Source: Mycolicibacterium psychrotolerans
Lineage (GTDB): Bacteria > Actinomycetota > Actinomycetes > Mycobacteriales > Mycobacteriaceae
Direction: 5' to 3'
DNA: 64,000 nucleotides
Assembly: GCF_010729305.1 (NCBI RefSeq)
Contig: NZ_AP022574.1
Span: forward strand, 2,542,001 to 2,606,000
The translations under genes and the position numbers were made by a program. This document shows, in pieces, positions 58,671-64,000 of the stretch. The number at the start of each line of letters is the position of its first letter. The first letter of the stretch is position 1. A model generated the notes under the pieces. It did not search any database. It saw nothing but the letters and a program-made list of their open reading frames with translations, and had not been told where the DNA came from.

Positions 58671-58871
58671 ATGAGGGTCACCGTCGACCAGGACAGGTGC
58701 GTTTCCTCGGGGCAGTGCGTGCTCAACGCCGGCGAGGTCTTCGACCAGCGCGACGACGACGGCGTCGTCCAATTGCTGATTCCCGAGCCCGGACCCGAAC
58801 ACATAGAACAGACCCGCAAGGCCGCGGCCGCCTGCCCCGCCCTGGCCATCCATCTCGAGGAGCAAGGATGA
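58671..58871 (+). CDS. 3Fe-4S ferredoxin for the adjacent P450
   Basis: 66 aa. Cysteines at 10, 16 and 55 (RCVSSGQC, AACPA) give the C-x5-C...C-P pattern of three-iron ferredoxins that donate electrons to actinobacterial P450s. ATGA-coupled to the P450 gene. No ferredoxin reductase is encoded within the window nearby. Confidence 0.93.
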   Translation: MRVTVDQDRCVSSGQCVLNAGEVFDQRDDDGVVQLLIPEPGPEHIEQTRKAAAACPALAIHLEEQG

Positions 58872-60100
58872 CGGAGACGCTGACCGAGGAAGCGGTGTCG
58901 GCCGCTCCCGAGTACCCGATGGAGCGCTCGGCGGGGTGCCCGTTCGCGCCGCCCGAACCGATGCTCGAGATGAACCGGACCGCACCCCTGTCCCGGGTGC
59001 GGATCTGGAACGGCGCCACACCGTGGCTCATCACCGGACACGAGGTGGCCAGGACGCTGTTCGCCGATCCTCGGGTCAGCGTCGACGACCGGCGTGAAGG
59101 CTTCCCGCACTGGAACGAGCACATGCTCGCGACGGTGGACAAGCGGCCCCGGTCGGTGTTCACCTCAGATGCCGAGGAGCACACCCGATTTCGACGCATG
59201 CTGTCCAAGCCGTTCACGTTTCGGCGCGTCGAGGCACTGCGCCCGGTGATCCAGCAGGTCACCGACGAGTGCATCGACGCGATCCTGGCCGGTCCTGCGC
59301 CCACCGACATGGTCTCCCAACTGGCTCTGCCCGTACCCACCCGGGTGATCAGCGACATGCTCGGCGTGCCCTACGACGATCACGAGTTCTTCCAGGAGCA
59401 TGCCAACGCCGGGCTCGCGCGGTACGCGGCCGCGGACGCCATGCAGAAGGGTGCGATGAGCCTGCACCAGTACCTGATCAATCTGGTCGAGGAGAAGCAG
59501 GCCCATCCCGCCGAGGACGCCGTGTCCGACCTCGCAGAGCGCGTCACCGCGGGCGAGATCAGCGTCAAGGAGGCCGCGCAGCTGGGCACCGGGCTGTTGA
59601 TCGCAGGTCACGAGACCACCGCCAACATGATCGGCATCGGCATCCTCGCGCTGCTGGAGAATCCGGAACAGGCTGCGCTACTGCGTGATTCCGAGGACCC
59701 CAAGTTCATCGCGAACGCTGCCGAAGAGCTGATGCGCTACCTGTCGATCATCCAGAACGGCCAGCGGCGGGTCGCGATCGAGGACATCGAGATCGCCGGC
59801 GAAACCATCAGGGCGGGGGAGGGCGTCATCATCGACCTCGCACCGGCCAACTGGGATGCGGCGGCCTTCCCCGAGCCCGACAGGCTCGATTTCAACCGGG
59901 ACGCAGGCCAACAGCTCGGCTTCGGCTACGGCAGGCATCAGTGCGTGGGGCAGCAGCTCGCCCGCGCGGAACTGCAGATCGTGTTCCACACCGTGCTGCG
60001 CCGCATGCCCACGATGAAGCTCGCCATCCCGTTCGACGAGGTGCCGTTCAAACACGACCGTCTCGCCTACGGCGTCTACGAACTGCCGGTGACCTGGTAG
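58868..60100 (+). CDS. Cytochrome P450
   Basis: 410 aa from ATG 58868. I-helix AGHETT (246-251), ExxR as EELMR (286-290), and heme loop GFGYGRHQCVGQQLAR with Cys359. Soluble, bacterial class I type fed by the ferredoxin just upstream. CYP family cannot be set by eye. It probably hydroxylates a hydrophobic substrate before the amidohydrolase and M24 steps downstream. Confidence 0.95.
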   Translation: MTETLTEEAVSAAPEYPMERSAGCPFAPPEPMLEMNRTAPLSRVRIWNGATPWLITGHEVARTLFADPRVSVDDRREGFPHWNEHMLATVDKRPRSVFTSDAEEHTRFRRMLSKPFTFRRVEALRPVIQQVTDECIDAILAGPAPTDMVSQLALPVPTRVISDMLGVPYDDHEFFQEHANAGLARYAAADAMQKGAMSLHQYLINLVEEKQAHPAEDAVSDLAERVTAGEISVKEAAQLGTGLLIAGHETTANMIGIGILALLENPEQAALLRDSEDPKFIANAAEELMRYLSIIQNGQRRVAIEDIEIAGETIRAGEGVIIDLAPANWDAAAFPEPDRLDFNRDAGQQLGFGYGRHQCVGQQLARAELQIVFHTVLRRMPTMKLAIPFDEVPFKHDRLAYGVYELPVTW

Positions 60101-60136
60101 TCACCTGTTGCCCTACCGCCCGATTGGAGACCCACC

Positions 60137-61306
60137 ATGTCCACGCCAGTAGCCACGCTCTATCCCCCCGAAGGCTTCGGTGCCCCCAAGAACCGGCACG
60201 GCCACTTCCCGGGGGAGGGCCTGGCCGATCTTCCCAAAGACACGGTGATCTTCTCGGCCGACAACCACATCTCGGTCGCCGACGACATCTTCTACGAACG
60301 TTTCCCCGAAGAGCTCAAAGGTGCCGCGCCGCGGATCTGGTACGAGGACGGCGCGTACATGGTCGGCATGAAGGGCAAGGCCTGGACCGGTGGCGACTTC
60401 GGCCGTGTCCTGATGCAGTACGACGACCTCGCCGGCGCCGCGTCGAACAACATCACCGCGCGCATACGCGAGCTGAAGGAAGACGGCATCGACAAGGAAC
60501 TGGCGTTCCCCAACGCGGTGCTGGCACTGTTCCACTACCCGGACAAGGCCCTCCGCGAACGCGTGTTCCGCATCTACAACGAGCACATCGCCGATCTGCA
60601 GGAGCGGTCGAACGGGCACTTCTACGGCGTCGGCCTGATCAACTGGTGGGACCCCAAGGGAACGCGCAGCACGCTCGAGGAGTTGAAGTCACTGGGGCTG
60701 AAAACCTTTCTGCTGCCGCTGAACCCCGGCAAGGACGACGACGGCAACATCTACGACTACGGCAGCACCGACATGGACGCCGTGTGGGACGAGATCGAGG
60801 CGGCCGGTCTACCGGTCAGCCATCACATCGGCGAGACGCCGCCCAAGACGCCGTGCCAGAACAACAGCGTGGTCGTCGGCATGATGGTCAACGTCGACTC
60901 GTTCCGCGAGCAGTTCGCCAAGTACGTGTTCTCCGGGATCCTCGACCGTCATCCGGGGCTGAAGATCGGCTGGTTCGAAGGCGGCATCGCGTGGGTGCCG
61001 ACCGCCCTGCAGGACGCCGAGCACATGTTGGCCTCCTACCGGCACATGTTCAACCACGAACTCCGGCATCCGGTCAACCACTACTGGGCCAACCACATGA
61101 GCGCATCTTTCATGGTGGACCCGCTCGGTCTGGCGCTGATCGACAGGATCGGCGTCGACAACGTGATGTGGTCCTCGGATTATCCGCACAACGAGAGCAC
61201 CTTCGGCTACTCGGAGAAGTCTCTCGCGTCCGTGGTGGACGCCGTCGGGGCGCAGAACGCGGTGAAGATCGTCAGCACGAACGTGCAGAAGTACCTGGAA
61301 CTTTGA
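60137..61306 (+). CDS. Amidohydrolase 2 (ACMSD-type) hydrolase/decarboxylase
   Basis: 389 aa from ATG 60137. SADNHISVADDIFYERFP, SHHIGETPPK and WSSDYPHNEST carry the likely metal ligands; the N-terminal motif keeps only one His. Homologue of the gene at 16724. The family includes decarboxylases and hydrolases of hydroxylated acids. Operon with the P450 and the M24 genes (ATGA-type overlap, 61304-61308). Confidence 0.85.
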   Translation: MSTPVATLYPPEGFGAPKNRHGHFPGEGLADLPKDTVIFSADNHISVADDIFYERFPEELKGAAPRIWYEDGAYMVGMKGKAWTGGDFGRVLMQYDDLAGAASNNITARIRELKEDGIDKELAFPNAVLALFHYPDKALRERVFRIYNEHIADLQERSNGHFYGVGLINWWDPKGTRSTLEELKSLGLKTFLLPLNPGKDDDGNIYDYGSTDMDAVWDEIEAAGLPVSHHIGETPPKTPCQNNSVVVGMMVNVDSFREQFAKYVFSGILDRHPGLKIGWFEGGIAWVPTALQDAEHMLASYRHMFNHELRHPVNHYWANHMSASFMVDPLGLALIDRIGVDNVMWSSDYPHNESTFGYSEKSLASVVDAVGAQNAVKIVSTNVQKYLEL

Positions 61307-62574
61307 TGACCACGTCTACTCATTCCGGCGTGACGCAGATCGCCCGGACCGGGTACACGTGGCTGGACATCCCTGCCGAGCCGGATCTCGCCCGGATGCG
61401 CCGAGAAGTCGGTGCCCGTCTGCACACCGCGATGGCCGACCAGGGCGTGGACGCCCTGGTGCTGCTGGGCAACGGCAACGTCATCTACGCCACTGGCATC
61501 AGCTGGCCGCTGGCCGACGCGGGTTTGTCACATGTCGAGCGGCCGGTCGCGGTCGTGCTGGCCGGCGATGAGCACCCGCACCTGTTCCTGCCCTTCCGCG
61601 AGGGCGCGGTCATGGAGTCGGACCTGCCAGCCGACCACCTGCATGGGCCGGTCTATCTCGAGTTCGACGAAGGCGTCAGTGAATTCGCCAGAGTCCTGGC
61701 GGGCTTGATCCCGGCTGCCGCCACCGTCGCGACCGACGAGTTGACGGGGGCGATGCGGCGGGCCGGCGCCGCGCTGTTCCCGAGCGCGCCGATCGATGCC
61801 GCCCCGGTGATCGGTGCGGCGAAGCTGGTCAAGACGATCGACCAGATCGCGTGTGTCCGGCGGGCCTGTCAGATCACCGAACAGGCCGTCGCCGAGCTTC
61901 AGAAGTCGTTGGCGCCCGGTGCGCGTCAGATCGACCTGTCCGCCGAGTTCGTACGCCGTACCTTCGAACTCGGCGCGACCACCAACATGTTCGACTCGGT
62001 CTGGCAGGTCATGCCCACGTCGAAGGCCGCCGGGACCTGGACCACCACCGGCGATCTCGCGCTGCCGTTGCTGACCACCGAGCGCGAGCTGGCACAGGGG
62101 GACGTGCTGTGGACCGACGTGTCCATCTCCTACCACGGCTACTGCTCCGACCACGGGCGCACCTGGATCGTCGGTCAGGACCCGACGGCGGCGCAGCAGC
62201 GGCAGTTCGACACATGGAGCCGGATCGTCGACGGGGTGCTCGCGGTGACCAGGGCCGGGGCCACCTGTGGTGACCTCGGACGTGCGGCGATCGCGGCCGC
62301 AGGCGGAGAGAAGCCGTGGCTTCCGCATTTCTACCTGGGCCACGGTATCGGAACGAGCGCGGCCGAAATGCCGATGATCGGAACCGATCTCGGTCAGGAC
62401 TGGGACGACGGCTTCGTCTTCCCGGCAGGCATGTTGCTGGTGTTCGAACCGGTGGTGTGGGAGGACGGCACCGGGGGCTATCGAGGTGAGGAGATCGTCG
62501 TTGTCACCGAGGGCGGCTGGATGCCGTTGACCGCGTATCCGTACGACCCCTACGAGGTGTCCGATGGGGACTGA
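61306..62574 (+). CDS. M24 (creatinase/prolidase fold) peptidase, metal site intact
   Basis: 422 aa. N-terminal creatinase-like domain (residues ~25-170), then the pita-bread domain. All five metal ligand positions are filled: D271, D282, H346, E381 and a Glu at 395-396 (WTDVSISYHGYCSD, LGHGIG, VFEPVVW, YRGEE). It is expected to be a metallohydrolase; in a catabolic setting perhaps an amide or lactone hydrolase. Overlaps the second M24 gene by 11 bp. Confidence 0.88.
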   Translation: MTTSTHSGVTQIARTGYTWLDIPAEPDLARMRREVGARLHTAMADQGVDALVLLGNGNVIYATGISWPLADAGLSHVERPVAVVLAGDEHPHLFLPFREGAVMESDLPADHLHGPVYLEFDEGVSEFARVLAGLIPAAATVATDELTGAMRRAGAALFPSAPIDAAPVIGAAKLVKTIDQIACVRRACQITEQAVAELQKSLAPGARQIDLSAEFVRRTFELGATTNMFDSVWQVMPTSKAAGTWTTTGDLALPLLTTERELAQGDVLWTDVSISYHGYCSDHGRTWIVGQDPTAAQQRQFDTWSRIVDGVLAVTRAGATCGDLGRAAIAAAGGEKPWLPHFYLGHGIGTSAAEMPMIGTDLGQDWDDGFVFPAGMLLVFEPVVWEDGTGGYRGEEIVVVTEGGWMPLTAYPYDPYEVSDGD

Positions 62575-63697
62575 GATCGAAGCCGACGGTCGAGCTCTGC
62601 GGTTCAGCCGCCGGCAGCGCGCCCTCACGCAGATGGAGGTCCACGACCTCGACGTGTTGGTGCTCGGCCGTCAGGCCAACGTCCGCTACATCTCCGGTGC
62701 CCCGCAGCTGTGGGTGGTCGGCACCCGCCCGTTCGGTCCGATCTGCGAGTTCGTTCGTGCCACCGGTGAGATCCACCTCAACAGCACCTGGGACGAGGGC
62801 ATTCCCGCCGAGATCCCGCACGAGAATCTGTACGGATTCGCATGGAACCCGATGACGTTGGTCGGCGTCCTCCAAGGCATCACCGGCAGTGAGAGTGCTC
62901 GCCGGGTCGGAACGGACGCGTTGACACCGACTTTCGCCACGTTGCTGCCGATGGCTTTCCCGAACGCGGAGTTGATCGACGCCGAGCAGGCGATGCAGGC
63001 CGCCCGCCGGATCAAGACTCCCGAGGAGGTGCAGGCGTTGCGTCGCGCGCTTGCGGTCGCCGAGGAGGGGCTGGCGGCCGGTGTTGCCGCACTCGGCCCG
63101 GGAATCACCGAGAAGGCGCTCGCCGGCGCGGTGCTGGAAGCAGAGGCCGCCGGCGGGGTGAGCACCCCGGCGACCCAGGACGCCGCCTGGGTGACGTCGA
63201 AAGAACATCCGTGGCGCCGCGCCGAGGGCGACGGTGTGGTGCGGGAGGGTGATCTGGTGGCGGTGTCGGCCGGGGTACTGGCCGACGGATATGTCGCCGA
63301 GGTGGCCCGAACCCTCTATGTCGGTGAGCCGACCGACGCCGTGCGTGCGCTGTACCGGCGCCGAGACGACCTGTGGGGCCGATTGCTGGGGGCCTGCCGC
63401 CCCGGCATGCCGACGAGCATGCTGTTGGACGCCTACCGGCAGTCGGGCGAGAATCTGCCGGCAATGCCGGTCGCACACGGCCTCGGCTTGGGCTTCGACC
63501 CGCCGGTCGTGACACCCAGTCTGCGCGAGACCGCGGAGACCGACATCCTCGAGGAGGGCATGGTGCTCGCGGTCAGCGCCTACGTGTGGGAACGGGGCGT
63601 GGGCGCGGTGTTCACCCGCGATGCCGTGTTGATCAGCGCCGACGGCGCCGAGATACTGTCGGCCGCAACGGCTTACGGTGAAACGGTCCATGACTGA
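62564..63697 (+). CDS. M24-fold protein with lost metal ligands
   Basis: 377 aa. Same fold as the upstream gene but the ligand positions read S235 (for Asp), E246 (for Asp), H305 (kept), S338 (for Glu) and T351/R352 (for Glu). So a dimetal site is unlikely; a creatinase-like metal-free reaction or a regulatory partner role is possible. The 11-bp overlap with its paralogue supports a heterodimer made from one message. Confidence 0.85.
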   Translation: MGTEIEADGRALRFSRRQRALTQMEVHDLDVLVLGRQANVRYISGAPQLWVVGTRPFGPICEFVRATGEIHLNSTWDEGIPAEIPHENLYGFAWNPMTLVGVLQGITGSESARRVGTDALTPTFATLLPMAFPNAELIDAEQAMQAARRIKTPEEVQALRRALAVAEEGLAAGVAALGPGITEKALAGAVLEAEAAGGVSTPATQDAAWVTSKEHPWRRAEGDGVVREGDLVAVSAGVLADGYVAEVARTLYVGEPTDAVRALYRRRDDLWGRLLGACRPGMPTSMLLDAYRQSGENLPAMPVAHGLGLGFDPPVVTPSLRETAETDILEEGMVLAVSAYVWERGVGAVFTRDAVLISADGAEILSAATAYGETVHD

Positions 63698-64000
63698 GCG
63701 ACCTTCGCCCGAGGACATCATCCTCTACGCGAAGGACCCGACGACCAAGATCGCCACGATCACGTTCAACAGGCCCGACTACCTCAACGCGCCGACGTCG
63801 GCGGCGCGGCTGCGGTATGCGGACGTGCTGCGTGCGGCAACCGTCGATAACGACGTCAAAGTGGTCGTGATCCGCGGCGTCGGCGACGATCTCGGCAGTG
63901 GGGCGGATCTTCCCGAGTTCATGGAGGGCCGCGACGACCCGTCTGCTCGGCTGGCCGAGTTGCGGCTCGAGGACGAGGGGGTCGGCGACGTCACCTATCC
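63690..64000 (+). CDS. Crotonase-fold protein, 5' part (cut by right edge)
   Basis: 103 codons visible from ATG 63690, 8 bp overlapping the M24 stop. ATITFNRPDYLNAP, VKVVVIRGVGDDLGSGADL align with the 323-aa protein at 41309-42280 (ATITFDRPEAQN, DVKVVVIRGEGEDFGSGGDL). So two members of this diverged hydratase subfamily flank the island. Reaction unknown. Confidence 0.85.
   Translation, partial: MTERPSPEDIILYAKDPTTKIATITFNRPDYLNAPTSAARLRYADVLRAATVDNDVKVVVIRGVGDDLGSGADLPEFMEGRDDPSARLAELRLEDEGVGDVTY

Overview
The window is high-GC actinobacterial DNA and almost certainly comes from a fast-growing Mycobacterium (Mycolicibacterium) chromosome. The first 12.4 kb keeps the gene order of M. tuberculosis Rv1329c to Rv1343c (dinG, pncB1, clpS, DUF2017, P1 peptidase, mec, cysO, cysM, rhomboid, murI, cAMP phosphodiesterase, rph, rdgB, DUF3817, lprD). 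A WhiB6-type protein, KstD-like flavoproteins, F420-type LLM enzymes and many paired acyl-CoA dehydrogenases fit the same assignment. No insertion sequence, phage module or CRISPR array is visible. After start sites are trimmed, no gap without a gene exceeds about 220 bases.

Region 1 (1-12.35 kb) is housekeeping: DNA repair helicase, NAD salvage, N-end-rule adaptor, the CysO/CysM/Mec cysteine pathway, glutamate racemase, cyclic-nucleotide hydrolysis, RNase PH and nucleotide-pool sanitation. An acyltransferase-3 gene sits between rdgB and the DUF3817 gene and overlaps rdgB by 133 bp tail to tail. Region 2 (12.3-15.9 kb) holds a freestanding helix-turn-helix/LAGLIDADG-type protein beside tRNA-Leu(UAG), a small membrane protein, an alpha/beta hydrolase, a WhiB6-like protein and a TetR regulator.

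Region 3 (15.9-30.2 kb) is accessory metabolism: an AraC regulator divergent from an ACMSD-type amidohydrolase, a sulfatase, a TetR regulator divergent from an SDR / fused acyl-CoA dehydrogenase / Ltp2-like thiolase / DUF35 / SnoaL operon, an MHS transporter with a DUF1445 protein, and a membrane adenylyl cyclase.

Region 4 (29.9-44.8 kb) looks like a fatty-acyl or branched-acyl CoA catabolic regulon. It has two adenylate-forming CoA ligases, an HSDL2-like SDR, a two-subunit coenzyme-B12 acyl-CoA mutase with its MeaB-type GTPase, an F420-type oxidoreductase, a type III CoA transferase, a 2Fe-2S ferredoxin, an acyl-CoA dehydrogenase pair, two crotonase-fold proteins, an HSD10-like SDR and a TetR regulator. 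Region 5 (44.8-57.96 kb) has two KstD-like flavoproteins, an IclR regulator and an MhpC/MhpA/MhpB-like hydrolase, hydroxylase and extradiol dioxygenase set. It also has an LLM monooxygenase, an FMN reductase, two SDRs, a cyclase-family hydrolase and a second hydrolase. Region 6 (58-64 kb) has TetR, a 3Fe-4S ferredoxin, a P450, an amidohydrolase, two M24-fold proteins and a crotonase-fold gene cut by the right edge.

The most interesting signals are as follows. (i) A repeated 15-bp palindrome, GAGAAT-N3-ATTCTC, lies in three divergent promoters of regions 4 and 5 (37.18, 43.26 and 47.29 kb), with weaker relatives at 42.37/42.41 kb; together they suggest one regulon. (ii) The B12 mutase has Ala in place of the Tyr that normally precedes the catalytic His, so its substrate may be new. 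(iii) An apparently metal-binding M24 protein overlaps a ligand-less M24 paralogue. (iv) The layout of KstD-like enzymes with an Mhp-like meta-cleavage set suggests ring aromatisation followed by ring cleavage. All functional readings come from motifs visible by eye; no database search was run.
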